A DNA stretch of 64,000 nucleotides from Lachnoanaerobaculum umeaense. GTDB taxonomy: Bacteria; Bacillota; Clostridia; Lachnospirales; Lachnospiraceae. The stretch spans positions 1,364,001 to 1,428,000 of the forward strand of contig NZ_CP032364.1 in assembly GCF_003589745.1 (NCBI RefSeq), in the 5' to 3' direction. Positions 10,718 to 19,354 of the stretch are shown in pieces (positions within the stretch are counted from its first letter, which is position 1; every line of letters starts with the position of its first letter). The notes beneath the pieces were generated by a model that was not told the origin of the DNA, made no database searches, and saw only the letters and a program-made list of their open reading frames with translations. The translations under genes and the position numbers were made by a program.

Positions 10718-12235
10718 ATGATAAAGAAATTCAGTCATTCTCTGCGGATGAAGATAACATTAATAATATTGATTCTTATTTCGATACTATTACTTTCCAT
10801 AGGTATTTTAAATAATTTTGGACTACCATGGTTTTATCAAAATGAAAAGGTAAGTGAGATAAAGGAGGCATACATTAAAATAGATGATGAGGTGATGAAA
10901 ATTGGATCCTCAGGCCAGCATATCATTGATGAAAGTAGTGATAAATCTGTTATTAATGAAAGACTTAAAAATATTATTATGGATTATTCAAATAAATATA
11001 ACATAACCATTGCTTTGGTAGATTCTTTTACAAATAAGGCCATATATTCCTCAGCAAGAGAAGGTGACGGTCTGATAAGCAGAATTCAAGACGGTTTCAT
11101 AGGTAATAAATATCAAAATATATTATATAAAAATGATAATTATGCCATTATACTTCATCAGACTATGCAAAAGAGTTCCTTTATAGAAGGATTTGGATAT
11201 TGTAGCGACAATCAGACCATAGTTATTATGTCCACTCCGGTAGCCAGTTTGAAAGAAAGTGTAAATATATCAAACAGATTTCTTATATATATGGCAATTA
11301 TCGGTTTTATTATCACTGTAATCATGACCTTTGTCATTGCAAAGATGATTACACAGCCTATTTTACAGCTGGCTGAAATATCAAATAAAATGGGAAAGCT
11401 TGATTTTACTGCAAAGTATAACGGAAACAGAAGTGATGAAATACAGACACTTGGTCAAAATATGAACTTTATGTCAGACAGGCTCAAAAATGCAATAGAG
11501 GAGCTTCAAGAAGCAAATGAGCTTCTAAAAGAAGATATTAAAAGAAAAGAAGCTATAGATGAGATGAGAAAGGATTTTATTGCCAATGTCTCACATGAGC
11601 TAAAAACCCCTATTGCACTTATTCAAGGATATGCAGAAGGACTAAATGAAGGATTATGTGAGGATGAGGAGAGCAGAAAGTACTATGCCGAGGTAATAAT
11701 GGATGAAAGTGAAAAGATGAATAAGATGGTAAAACAGCTTCTTACACTTTCTTCACTTGAGTCAGGAAACAGTATCTTACATAAGGAAAACTTCAATGTC
11801 ACATCACTTATTACTAGCGTTTTAGGATCAATATCAATACTTATAGGTGAGAAAAATGTAAATATTATATTTGACTCCACTAAGGATATATACATGTTTG
11901 CCGATGAATTCAAGATAGAAGAAGTAATCACAAATTATATCAGCAATGCAATATACCATGTAAAGGACTTTGGAGAAATTAAAATTAATGTATTCTATGA
12001 TAGTGATAGTATAATTTTTAGTGTCTTTAACACAGGAAAGTCTATCCCTGAAAAGGATATAAGCAATGTTTGGGAAAAGTTCTTTAAGGTAGATAAGGCA
12101 CATTCCAGAGCGTATGGAGGCAGCGGTATTGGACTTTCCATAGTCAAGGCAATAGTTGAAGCACATAATGGTAGTGTTGCTGTAAAAAATATATCAGATG
12201 GTGTAGAGTTTAGCTTTAAGATACCAAAGGCATGA
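10718..12235 (+). CDS. Membrane sensor histidine kinase
   Basis: A 505-residue sensor kinase. The first membrane segment is at about 12-32, followed by an outer sensor region (about 35-185) and a second membrane segment (about 187-209). Then come HAMP (about 210-265), an H-box with His293 in NVSHELKTP, and a HATPase_c domain with an N-box and the G-box GGSGIGLSIVKA. I use the ATG at 10718 because a GAGAGG site precedes it by six bases; an upstream ATG at 10694 has no such site and lies inside the helicase gene. Its stop lies one base before cbiD. The natural partner is the response regulator at 6709. Confidence 0.93.
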   Translation: MIKKFSHSLRMKITLIILILISILLLSIGILNNFGLPWFYQNEKVSEIKEAYIKIDDEVMKIGSSGQHIIDESSDKSVINERLKNIIMDYSNKYNITIALVDSFTNKAIYSSAREGDGLISRIQDGFIGNKYQNILYKNDNYAIILHQTMQKSSFIEGFGYCSDNQTIVIMSTPVASLKESVNISNRFLIYMAIIGFIITVIMTFVIAKMITQPILQLAEISNKMGKLDFTAKYNGNRSDEIQTLGQNMNFMSDRLKNAIEELQEANELLKEDIKRKEAIDEMRKDFIANVSHELKTPIALIQGYAEGLNEGLCEDEESRKYYAEVIMDESEKMNKMVKQLLTLSSLESGNSILHKENFNVTSLITSVLGSISILIGEKNVNIIFDSTKDIYMFADEFKIEEVITNYISNAIYHVKDFGEIKINVFYDSDSIIFSVFNTGKSIPEKDISNVWEKFFKVDKAHSRAYGGSGIGLSIVKAIVEAHNGSVAVKNISDGVEFSFKIPKA

Positions 12236-12236
12236 T

Positions 12237-13427
12237 ATGACAATTGATGAATTTAATATAAAAAATAATAATAAGCAAAGATATGGTTTCACTACAGGCA
12301 CTACAGCAACTGCTGCTGCAATAGCTTCAACATATCTTTATCTAAATGAAAAAAAAGATATGGTGGATGTAGAGCTTCCTATAGGTATAGCATTAAGTGT
12401 GCCAATAGAGTACTCAAAATCAGAGGATAACTTGTATATATCAGGTGTAATAAAGTATGCCGGAGATGATCCTGATGTTACTGACGGAGCTTTAATTAGT
12501 GCTAAGCTGGAATTTATAAAAAATGAGAATACTTTGGATTTTCGTTTCTTTGCCGGAGAGGGTGTGGGTACATTTACAAAAGACGGCCTTGCGTTACCTA
12601 AGGGTGAACCCGCAATCAACCCTGTTCCAAGACAGATGATAATTGACAATCTTTCCAAAGTTTTAGAAAACACTAATTTCTGTGGTATTATAAATATCAC
12701 CATCAGTGTAAAAGATGGAGCTGATATTGCCAAAAAGACATTTAATGAAAGGCTTGGCATTGTTGGCGGTATTTCAATTCTTGGTACTTCAGGTCTGGTG
12801 TTACCTATGAGTAAAACTGCACTTTTAGAAACTATAGAGGCTGATATAAAGTTTAGACTAAAAAATTCAATAGATAAAAAGATATACCTTTCCCCCGGGA
12901 ATATAGGTGCAAAATTCTTAGAGAATAACTTTACCATTAGCAGTAGTGAAGTAGCAATAATTAGTAATTTTATTGGTGAAAGCATTGACTATGCCATATC
13001 AAATGATGCAAAGGAGATTATTCTATGTGGAGATATTGGCAAGTTAATAAAACTATCAGGTGGAATAATGAATACACATTCAAATGATTCAGATTCACGC
13101 CTTGAACTATTGATAGCTGCTATAATCAAATTAGCTTTAAGAGAAGGTATGAATTTTATATTACTGGAGTCTATTGTTTCAAAGGTACTTGAACAAAAAA
13201 CTACTACAGGTGCTATAGCAGTAATAAAAGAAAATAGACTAGAAAAATGTTTTGATATAATTGCAAATCAAATGCTTTACTATGCCTATAATCGTGCATT
13301 TAAAGCTGAAATTTTTTTTAATAAAAACAGATTTGCAAATATTAATGAATTCAAAAACAGTTTTAAAATTAGAATTGTCTCATTTAGTGACAATGTGACA
13401 ATCATAGATACAGGAGATCTTATATGA
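12237..13427 (+). CDS. cbiD: CbiD, cobalt-precorrin-5B C1-methyltransferase
   Basis: A 396-residue enzyme of anaerobic cobalamin synthesis that methylates C1 of cobalt-precorrin-5B. The N-terminal segment RYGFTTGTTATAAAIA is the family hallmark. A Gly-rich patch (GTSGLVLPMS) and a C-terminal glycine-bearing segment agree with CbiD, and the length is normal. It opens the first half of the B12 cluster and starts one base after the histidine kinase stop, so no separate promoter or cobalamin riboswitch fits before it. Its last four bases overlap cbiL. Confidence 0.93.
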   Translation: MTIDEFNIKNNNKQRYGFTTGTTATAAAIASTYLYLNEKKDMVDVELPIGIALSVPIEYSKSEDNLYISGVIKYAGDDPDVTDGALISAKLEFIKNENTLDFRFFAGEGVGTFTKDGLALPKGEPAINPVPRQMIIDNLSKVLENTNFCGIINITISVKDGADIAKKTFNERLGIVGGISILGTSGLVLPMSKTALLETIEADIKFRLKNSIDKKIYLSPGNIGAKFLENNFTISSSEVAIISNFIGESIDYAISNDAKEIILCGDIGKLIKLSGGIMNTHSNDSDSRLELLIAAIIKLALREGMNFILLESIVSKVLEQKTTTGAIAVIKENRLEKCFDIIANQMLYYAYNRAFKAEIFFNKNRFANINEFKNSFKIRIVSFSDNVTIIDTGDLI

Positions 13428-14110
13428 GTAAACTATATGGTATAGGTGTAGGACCGGGTGATCCGGAGCTAATGACCATAAAGGCGTTAAATGCCATAAA
13501 AAAAACAAAAATAATATGTTTTGCAGGTAAGAGTGAAGATAGCTCCATTGCCTTTAGTATTGCAAAAAAAGTGATGCCGGAGATTACCAAAAAGAAGAAA
13601 GTCTGTATTGATTTTCCAATGACTAAAGATCAGTATGTCTTGGAAGAAGCACATGCAAAAATAGCTGAACAGATAAAGTCATTATTAAAAGATGGAGATG
13701 TAGCTCTTCTCACTCTTGGTGATCCCGGAATATATGCAACATATTCATATATTGCAGATAGGCTAAAAAACGAAGATGTAAAGGTTGTGACTATCGCTGG
13801 TATAACATCATTTAGTGCAGCTGCCGCCAAGCTTGGTATACCCTTAACATTGGCAGATGAGGAATTGCATGTCATACCTTCTTCCTACTCATTTAAAGAG
13901 GCCTTTAACCTTAGTGGTACTTTGGTATTTATGAAATCAGGAAAAAGCTATGAAAATCTAGTTGAATATATCAGGTTTAAAAAGCCTCACTGTGAGGTTT
14001 ATATGGTTGAAAACTGTGGTATGAAGGATGAAAGAGTCTTTGTAGGTATAGAAAATCTTCCAAAAAGTAGCGGATATTTCACAACTATTATTGTAAGGGG
14101 ATTAAAATGA
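13424..14110 (+). CDS. cbiL: CbiL, cobalt-precorrin-2 C20-methyltransferase
   Basis: A 228-residue SAM-dependent tetrapyrrole methylase that adds the C20 methyl to (cobalt-)precorrin-2. The family motif GVGPGDPELMT is at the N-terminus, and LLTLGDPGIYATYSYI marks the SAM and substrate region and is typical of CbiL/CobI. The length matches the family. It overlaps cbiD and cbiH by four bases each, showing translational coupling within the operon. Confidence 0.9.
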   Translation: MSKLYGIGVGPGDPELMTIKALNAIKKTKIICFAGKSEDSSIAFSIAKKVMPEITKKKKVCIDFPMTKDQYVLEEAHAKIAEQIKSLLKDGDVALLTLGDPGIYATYSYIADRLKNEDVKVVTIAGITSFSAAAAKLGIPLTLADEELHVIPSSYSFKEAFNLSGTLVFMKSGKSYENLVEYIRFKKPHCEVYMVENCGMKDERVFVGIENLPKSSGYFTTIIVRGLK

Positions 14111-14838
14111 AACAAATTTATATAATAGGTATGGGACCTGGCAAGTACGAACAGATGACAGTTGAAGCTATTAAAAAAATCAAAGAAAGTGACATTGTAA
14201 TAGGTTATACAGTTTATACTGAACTTATAAAGGATATATGGCCTGATAAAGAATGTATGTCCACACCTATGACTAAGGAATATGAAAGATGTGTCCTTGC
14301 ATTTGAGGAGGCAAATAAGGGAAAGACTGTAGCTATGGTCTGTTCCGGTGATGCCGGAGTATATGGTTTAACCGGTTTAATGCTTAGTATAGCACCTGAT
14401 TATAAAGAAGTTGCAGTAAGTACTATAGCAGGAGTTACAGCAGCTATTTCAGGTGCTGCAATAATTGGTGCACCACTTATACATGACTTTGCCGTAATAA
14501 GTCTAAGTGATCTTTTGACTCCATGGGAGAAGATAGAAAGAAGACTTGAATGTGCAGCTATAGGAGATTTTTGTATTTGTCTATATAACCCCGGTAGTAA
14601 AAAACGTGCAGATTATTTGCAAAAGGCATGTGAAATTCTTCTAAAGTATAAGAATGAGAAGACTCCATGTGCTATAGCAAAGAATATAGGCAGAGATGGC
14701 GAAGGATATACAATTTATAGTCTTTTAGAGCTTAAGGATATAAAAGTTGGTATGTTTGAAACAGTATTCATAGGTAATTCTATGACAAAAGTAATTGATA
14801 ATAAAATGGTTACACCTAGAGGATACTCTAATGAGTGA
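14107..14838 (+). CDS. cbiH: CbiH, (cobalt-)precorrin-3B C17-methyltransferase
   Basis: A 243-residue tetrapyrrole methylase catalysing C17 methylation and ring contraction. Seen motifs are IIGMGPGKYEQMT at the N-terminus, CSGDAGVYGLTGL in the SAM-binding centre, and CLYNPGSKKR towards the C-terminus, all typical of CbiH/CobJ. The protein is a single domain. No CbiG domain is fused to it, which matters because cbiG is not found elsewhere in the window. It overlaps cbiJ by eight bases. Confidence 0.9.
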   Translation: MKQIYIIGMGPGKYEQMTVEAIKKIKESDIVIGYTVYTELIKDIWPDKECMSTPMTKEYERCVLAFEEANKGKTVAMVCSGDAGVYGLTGLMLSIAPDYKEVAVSTIAGVTAAISGAAIIGAPLIHDFAVISLSDLLTPWEKIERRLECAAIGDFCICLYNPGSKKRADYLQKACEILLKYKNEKTPCAIAKNIGRDGEGYTIYSLLELKDIKVGMFETVFIGNSMTKVIDNKMVTPRGYSNE

Positions 14839-15592
14839 TGTTCTTATATTTGGAGGTACAACTGAGGGAAGAGAACTTGCTATATTTTGTGATAGTCTTA
14901 GAATACCTACTATACTTTGTGTAGCTACAGAATATGGAAAAGAAGTTCTACCAACTTTTAAATTTGTTAAAGTCAGTGATAAAAGATTAAATATAGATGA
15001 GATAATATCAATTATAGGGAATAATGATATATTATATGTCATAGATGCTACACATCCATATGCCTATGAAGTTTCGAAAAATATAGCAGCAGCTATCAGT
15101 CAGTTGGAAAGAGAAGTAAAACTTCTAAAAATAAAACGTGAAGATATGGACATTGCTTTGAATGGAGCACTTGAATTTTCAAGCAATGCTGAGGCTGTTT
15201 CTTATCTTTTAAATACAGATGGAAATATTTTACTGACAACAGGTAGTAAGGAAATAGCTGCATTCAGTGAACTTTCATATCGAATATTTCCCAGAGTGCT
15301 TCCAAGTGTTGACTCTATAAATGCCTGTATATCTGCCGGCATACCTTCAAAAAATATTATAGCAATGCAGGGCCCTTTTTCTAAAAATTTGAATGAAGCA
15401 ATTATAAAAGAGTTTGATTGCAAATATATTGTAAGTAAATTATCCGGTAGAAGTGGAGGCTTTGAGGAAAAAATTGAAGCTGCAAAAAATACAGATTGTA
15501 TTCCAATAATTATTATGCCAAAGACTGAAATCAAAGGTATTTCTGTAGAAGAGTGCAGAGTGGAATTAGAAAAGTTATATAAAAATCATTAA
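14831..15592 (+). CDS. cbiJ: CbiJ, (cobalt-)precorrin-6A reductase
   Basis: A 253-residue NAD(P)H-dependent reductase of the CbiJ/CobK family that reduces precorrin-6A. The N-terminus MSDVLIFGGTTEGRELA is the characteristic nucleotide-binding start, and VIDATHPYAYEVS and LLTTGSKEIAAFS are conserved family segments. A longer frame begins at 14795 inside cbiH, but homologues start at the MSDVLIFGG methionine, which I use (14831, eight-base overlap). It sits in the expected pathway order between cbiH and cbiET. Confidence 0.9.
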   Translation: MSDVLIFGGTTEGRELAIFCDSLRIPTILCVATEYGKEVLPTFKFVKVSDKRLNIDEIISIIGNNDILYVIDATHPYAYEVSKNIAAAISQLEREVKLLKIKREDMDIALNGALEFSSNAEAVSYLLNTDGNILLTTGSKEIAAFSELSYRIFPRVLPSVDSINACISAGIPSKNIIAMQGPFSKNLNEAIIKEFDCKYIVSKLSGRSGGFEEKIEAAKNTDCIPIIIMPKTEIKGISVEECRVELEKLYKNH

Positions 15593-15605
15593 AATAGGTA
15601 TAAAT

Positions 15606-16838
15606 ATGAGAAATATAAATCTTGTCGGAATAGGGCTTGGAAATCCTAATCTTCTTACAAAGGCAGCCTATAAAGCAATAGAAAGTTCAAATATTATAAT
15701 AGGTGCAAGAAGGATAGTAGAAAGTATTAAAGAAGATTTTGCAGACAAGCTATACTATATAGAATATAATACAGAAAAAATTCTTGAAATTATAAAAGAG
15801 AATATAGGCAATGAAATAGCCGTAGTATTTAGTGGTGATATTTCACTTTTTAGCGGGAGTATTAAGCTATTTGAAAGACTGAATGCCGCAATAGAAGATA
15901 AGAAAGTCTTCAAAGATTGTAAGATTAATACATTCCCGGGAATATCAAGCTTAAGCTATTTATGTGCAAAAACAAATACTGATATTTCAAAGGTGAAGAT
16001 ACTATCATTCCATGGTAAGGAAGAGCTTTTATACCACAATATCGACTCAAATGAATATACTTTTATAATCACTTCTAAAGCTGATGGGGTAAAGAAGATT
16101 TGTAGAAAACTTATCGAATTTGGATTCTTTGAACTTGATATAATTTTAGGCGAAAATCTATCTTATGATAATGAAAGAATAACAAAGGCAAATGCATCAA
16201 AGTTTTTGGATATGGAAATATCTGATCTAAACTGCATGATCATATCAAATCCTGATGCTGATAAATCTATTAGCTTTGGACTTTCTGATGAAGTATTTGT
16301 CAGGGATAAAGTTCCGATAACAAAATCCGAGGTCAGGGCAATAATAATGAGTAAATTAGATATTCAAACTGATAGTATTTGCTATGATATCGGAGCAGGT
16401 AGTGGTTCAGTAAGTATCGAAATGTCAAGACTTGCCTATGATGGAAAGGTGTATGCCATAGAGAAAAATCCTCTAGCAGTTGAACTTATACAAAAGAATA
16501 TTCATAATTTCAGTGCTGAAAATATAGAACTTATACATGCAAAAGCACCTGACGGACTTGATAATATAATTAATGCTGATAAAATATTTATAGGTGGTAG
16601 CGGTGGAGAGCTTATCAGTATGATGGAAATGATATTTACATCGAAAAAGAATCCTACAATTGTAATTTCAGCTATAACTATGGAAACTATTGCTCAGATA
16701 ACGGATATTGTAAAAATCGCAAAAGAAAAAGGTTATGATACAGAAATTACAGCTATTAATGTTTCAAAGTCAAAAGAAGTAGGCCCTTACAATATGATGA
16801 TGGCACAGAATATGGTTTTTATTGCCAAAATTTGGTAG
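15606..16838 (+). CDS. cbiET: CbiET, precorrin-6Y C5,15-methyltransferase (decarboxylating), fused
   Basis: A 410-residue fusion of CbiE (about 1-200, C5 methylation) and CbiT (about 215-410, C15 methylation and C12 decarboxylation), equivalent to CobL. The CbiE part starts NLVGIGLGNPNLLTKAA. The CbiT part shows the Rossmann SAM-binding motif YDIGAGSGSVSIEMSRLA and a later IFIGGSGGEL segment. The fused form is common in clostridia. It is the last gene of the first B12 block; about 2.5 kb of unrelated genes follow before cbiA. Confidence 0.92.
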   Translation: MRNINLVGIGLGNPNLLTKAAYKAIESSNIIIGARRIVESIKEDFADKLYYIEYNTEKILEIIKENIGNEIAVVFSGDISLFSGSIKLFERLNAAIEDKKVFKDCKINTFPGISSLSYLCAKTNTDISKVKILSFHGKEELLYHNIDSNEYTFIITSKADGVKKICRKLIEFGFFELDIILGENLSYDNERITKANASKFLDMEISDLNCMIISNPDADKSISFGLSDEVFVRDKVPITKSEVRAIIMSKLDIQTDSICYDIGAGSGSVSIEMSRLAYDGKVYAIEKNPLAVELIQKNIHNFSAENIELIHAKAPDGLDNIINADKIFIGGSGGELISMMEMIFTSKKNPTIVISAITMETIAQITDIVKIAKEKGYDTEITAINVSKSKEVGPYNMMMAQNMVFIAKIW

Positions 16839-16939
16839 GAAAATATGAAAAGGTGGAAATTAAAATATATTATTAGATGTAATAATTATGGCTTTTAATT
16901 GATTTTATCAATAGCAAAAACAACTTATCGGAGGTTTCT

Positions 16940-17497
16940 ATGAGTGTATTAGAACAGCTACAAACAAGAATTAAATCTGAAAATTTAGATGACAGAGCTA
17001 GGGAATTTTATTTGTCCAATATTTCAAATCTGGATAATGAAAAGTTACAGGCAATACTTGATCTTGTAATAAAGATGGACAATGCCGGTTTTAGAAATAA
17101 TATACCTGCTGCGTACAGTGAAGTTACAGAGAATATTCCACAATTTGCCAGAATGTCAGTATTTAAAGAAATGCAAAAGATAGTAAGAGATATTGAAGGC
17201 ACTCTAGATCTTGCAGATGACTTTTATGAAGAAGATAATGAGTTATTAAAAAAGTTTAATAACTGCTTTAGTGATGAAGAAGCTAATAGATTTTTACAAA
17301 TTTATACAAAGGCTGTAATATCAAGGTTTTATAGTTTTCTTGACGAAGGAAACCCTAGGTTAGATGATGATGATTTAAACTGGGTACTACTTGAAACAAA
17401 AGCTGATGGAAGTCATAGTGAGAGAATTATTGAAGGCTTTCTTGAAGATGACTTCAACGAAGATGATTTTGACTGGGAGAGTGAAAATGAATTTTGA
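16940..17497 (+). CDS. Unrecognised acidic protein, first of an overlapping pair
   Basis: A 185-residue cytosolic protein with no signal peptide or membrane segment. I do not recognise the family. It looks mainly helical, and its C-terminal 40 residues are strikingly acidic, with clusters such as LEDDFNEDDFDWESENEF. A CGGAGG ribosome-binding site sits seven bases before the ATG. The last 11 bases overlap the start of the next gene, so the two are translated together and may act together. The 100-base gap after cbiET suggests a separate unit from the B12 genes. Confidence 0.75.
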   Translation: MSVLEQLQTRIKSENLDDRAREFYLSNISNLDNEKLQAILDLVIKMDNAGFRNNIPAAYSEVTENIPQFARMSVFKEMQKIVRDIEGTLDLADDFYEEDNELLKKFNNCFSDEEANRFLQIYTKAVISRFYSFLDEGNPRLDDDDLNWVLLETKADGSHSERIIEGFLEDDFNEDDFDWESENEF

Positions 17498-18080
17498 AGA
17501 GCTTAGCTTAAAATATAAAGAGAAAAATATAGTAAAACTTTCTAAGAAGCTGGCAAAGAGTTTTGCAATTACAAGAAGTAAAGATTTAACCAATCTATAT
17601 GAATTAGCTTTTTGGTTGTATATTTATGGTTACAAAGTTGAGATCTTAAATATATATAATCTTGTAAACATAGATATACCAACAAAGATTGATTTTAATA
17701 TCTGGACATGGATCTTAGCTATATGGGGCTTACAGGCGTATATCTATGAAGCAGAAAGTGAGATATCTAAAAAAGATGAGATTGTTGCAAATATGAAAAA
17801 GGTATATTCAGTACCTAGGACTACAGAAGACACAGAGGAATCTACCTGGAAATTTTATACTAAGATTGCCGGAAGACAAACACTGGAATCTGTATGCAAT
17901 ATAGCAGAAATTGAAAGAGCAATAGAAAGTGGCAACAAAACATCTGAGGCAGCATATAGATTTTCGGGGCTTTGTAGGATGATTTCATATGGTGTAACAG
18001 GATTTTATCCACATTTAGTTGAGAATCGTGATAAACTTGAAGAAAAAATAAAGGAATATATCGAGTATCTCAATAAATAG
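17487..18080 (+). CDS. Unrecognised protein, second of an overlapping pair
   Basis: A 197-residue protein of unknown function starting at MNFEELSLKYKEKN. A longer frame begins at 17391, but it lies deep inside the upstream gene. The ATG at 17487 follows a GAGAG site and gives the usual short operon overlap of 11 bases. It is Trp-, Tyr- and Lys-rich and mostly helical, with no signal peptide and no convincing membrane segment. I cannot assign a domain with confidence. A long bidirectional hairpin terminator follows 17 bases after the stop. Confidence 0.72.
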   Translation: MNFEELSLKYKEKNIVKLSKKLAKSFAITRSKDLTNLYELAFWLYIYGYKVEILNIYNLVNIDIPTKIDFNIWTWILAIWGLQAYIYEAESEISKKDEIVANMKKVYSVPRTTEDTEESTWKFYTKIAGRQTLESVCNIAEIERAIESGNKTSEAAYRFSGLCRMISYGVTGFYPHLVENRDKLEEKIKEYIEYLNK

Positions 18081-18097
18081 TCATTGAATAATTTTAA

Positions 18098-18148
18098 AAA
18101 ATCAAAGTGGCGTATTACTTTTTATTGTAATAATGTCACTTTGATTTT
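18098..18148. terminator. Bidirectional hairpin terminator
   Basis: A 14-base arm at 18098-18111 (AAAATCAAAGTGGC) pairs with 18135-18148 with one G-T wobble, and a smaller stem (ATTAC/GTAAT) lies inside. The arms end in T-rich and A-rich tails, so it can end transcripts from both converging genes: the plus-strand pair ending at 18080 and the small minus-strand gene ending at 18155. Confidence 0.75.
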
Positions 18149-18154
18149 CAAAAT

Positions 18155-18334
18155 TTAATAAAATATTTTTCCGGAACCATTGCAGCGTGGACAATCTGTA
18201 TTAGGTCCCAGAAATTCAATCTTTTTGCCTGTGCCTCTACAATCAGGACATACTTGAGATGACTGGCAACTGCATCGTTTCATATCATACTCACTTAAGT
18301 GAATTTTTCCACATTTTGGACATGTCCAAGTCAT
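18155..18334 (-). CDS. Cys-rich mini-protein with DnaJ-type zinc motifs (59 aa)
   Basis: A 59-residue frame starts at 18334 behind a perfect GAGGAGG ribosome-binding site with an eight-base spacer. It encodes CPKC near the N-terminus, CSC, CPDC and CPRC. The last two stand in CPDCRGTGK and CPRCNGSGK, which match the CxxCxGxG repeats of the DnaJ central zinc domain; here there are only two repeats and no J domain. It likely binds one or two zinc ions, and chaperone-like or regulatory binding is inference. It is convergent with the unknown pair and isolated between terminator and lipoprotein. The ribosome-binding site and the spacing of the Cys motifs make a real gene very likely. Confidence 0.8.
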   Translation of the reverse strand: MTWTCPKCGKIHLSEYDMKRCSCQSSQVCPDCRGTGKKIEFLGPNTDCPRCNGSGKIFY

Positions 18335-18756
18335 ATTGCTAAACCTCCTCTATAATTAATAATCTAATTTCACTCTATAACTCTTTTTAGAGTACTAGGT
18401 ATTTACATGATATGTTTTAGTTACTCTTTTGTCAATATAGTATAAGTAAAAATAAATTTCAACACTCCCAGGATATTATTTAACACCATGGATTCACTAG
18501 TAAAAATCATGAATTCAACTTAAATATATAGAAAAATAAGCTTATAAATGTTATAATATTAGCAATGTATACCTTGATCATCTATTCTAGATAAGATAGA
18601 TTGCAATTAATGCTAGTTTATTGAAGAGGTTTTATATATAAATAGTGAAAGGGGAGTGGTATAAAAGGAGTATATAAAATTCTAAATTTTATTTAATATT
18701 TTATGATATCAAGAAGTTTAAAGTTTATATGTAATATTTTTATGGAGGATCTTAGT
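18335..18756. other. Intergenic region upstream of lipoprotein gene
   Basis: About 420 AT-rich bases with no convincing gene. It holds divergent upstream regions for the small Cys-rich gene (minus) and the lipoprotein gene (plus). A TATAAT hexamer lies near 18551, but I see no good matching -35. An imperfect palindrome (TCTAT...ATAGA) lies near 18581-18600. I find no cobalamin riboswitch landmarks and no tRNA-like fold. Confidence 0.5.
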
Positions 18757-19215
18757 ATGAATAGTCGTAAGGTTAAAAAGTTTTTATTAGTTTTCACAAT
18801 GTTATTTACTTTTTCAGTTCTTTGTTCCGGCTGTATGCAAAATGATGAGCAGGCAGCAAAGGCAGTTACACAGAAATATTTTAATTCTGTTAAGTCAGGA
18901 GATGTGGATGGAGCCATCAAATGTTTTACACCTGCTTTTCAGGAGCAATATGCTGCACTTGTTGCAATAGGTGGACAAATGAGCGAATATTTTTTTGACA
19001 TGGACGGAAGTGATCTATTAGGTGGTCTTATGTCTTACGCCAATCAAAATGCATATAAAGATTGTAAATTTACAGCAGATGAAGTTTCATTTACAAATGA
19101 TAGTCATGACAGAGCAACAGTACATGTAACAATTAGTGGTGCAGGTGGAGATATTCCAAGTGAAACTTCAGTTATAGTTGTAAAATATGATGGAAAATGG
19201 TATATAGAGCAATAA
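18757..19215 (+). CDS. Lipoprotein with NTF2-like/DUF4878-type domain
   Basis: A 152-residue secreted lipoprotein. The start at 18757 follows a GGAGG site by eight bases; an upstream in-frame ATG at 18703 would bury the signal peptide. Residues 1-24 form a basic then hydrophobic signal ending in VLCSGC, a lipobox with lipidated Cys at about 25. The rest (QKYFNSVKSGDVDGAIKCF, then YDGKWYIEQ at the end) has the layout of a cone-shaped NTF2-like/DUF4878 fold often seen in Gram-positive lipoproteins. The function is unknown. A terminator follows. Confidence 0.8.
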   Translation: MNSRKVKKFLLVFTMLFTFSVLCSGCMQNDEQAAKAVTQKYFNSVKSGDVDGAIKCFTPAFQEQYAALVAIGGQMSEYFFDMDGSDLLGGLMSYANQNAYKDCKFTADEVSFTNDSHDRATVHVTISGAGGDIPSETSVIVVKYDGKWYIEQ

Positions 19216-19262
19216 AATTCCCGGGATAAATTTTTTAAATCTTGTTTTTTATGAGTATAATT

Positions 19263-19296
19263 AGAGCTTGCCACATCATGGTAGGCTCTTTATTTA
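19263..19296 (+). terminator. Rho-independent terminator after lipoprotein gene
   Basis: An 11-base arm at 19263-19273 (AGAGCTTGCCA) pairs with 19279-19289 with two G-T wobbles around a five-base loop, followed by a T-rich tail. It ends the lipoprotein transcript and separates it from cbiA, which must therefore have its own promoter between here and 19355 or rely on readthrough. Confidence 0.7.
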
Positions 19297-19354
19297 ATAG
19301 TATTTTTATTATATAATTTTTCTGTACATATTATAAAAAGGAGCATCATTACAA

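Noticed and set aside
12338..12985. A 215-codon minus-strand frame inside cbiD
   Set aside because: It is fully antisense to a strong CbiD match and has no ribosome-binding site or recognisable domain.
18335..18756. Cobalamin riboswitch or small RNA in the gap before the lipoprotein gene
   Set aside because: I see no B12-box-like core or long conserved stem set, and the gap is separated from cbiA by another gene and a terminator.
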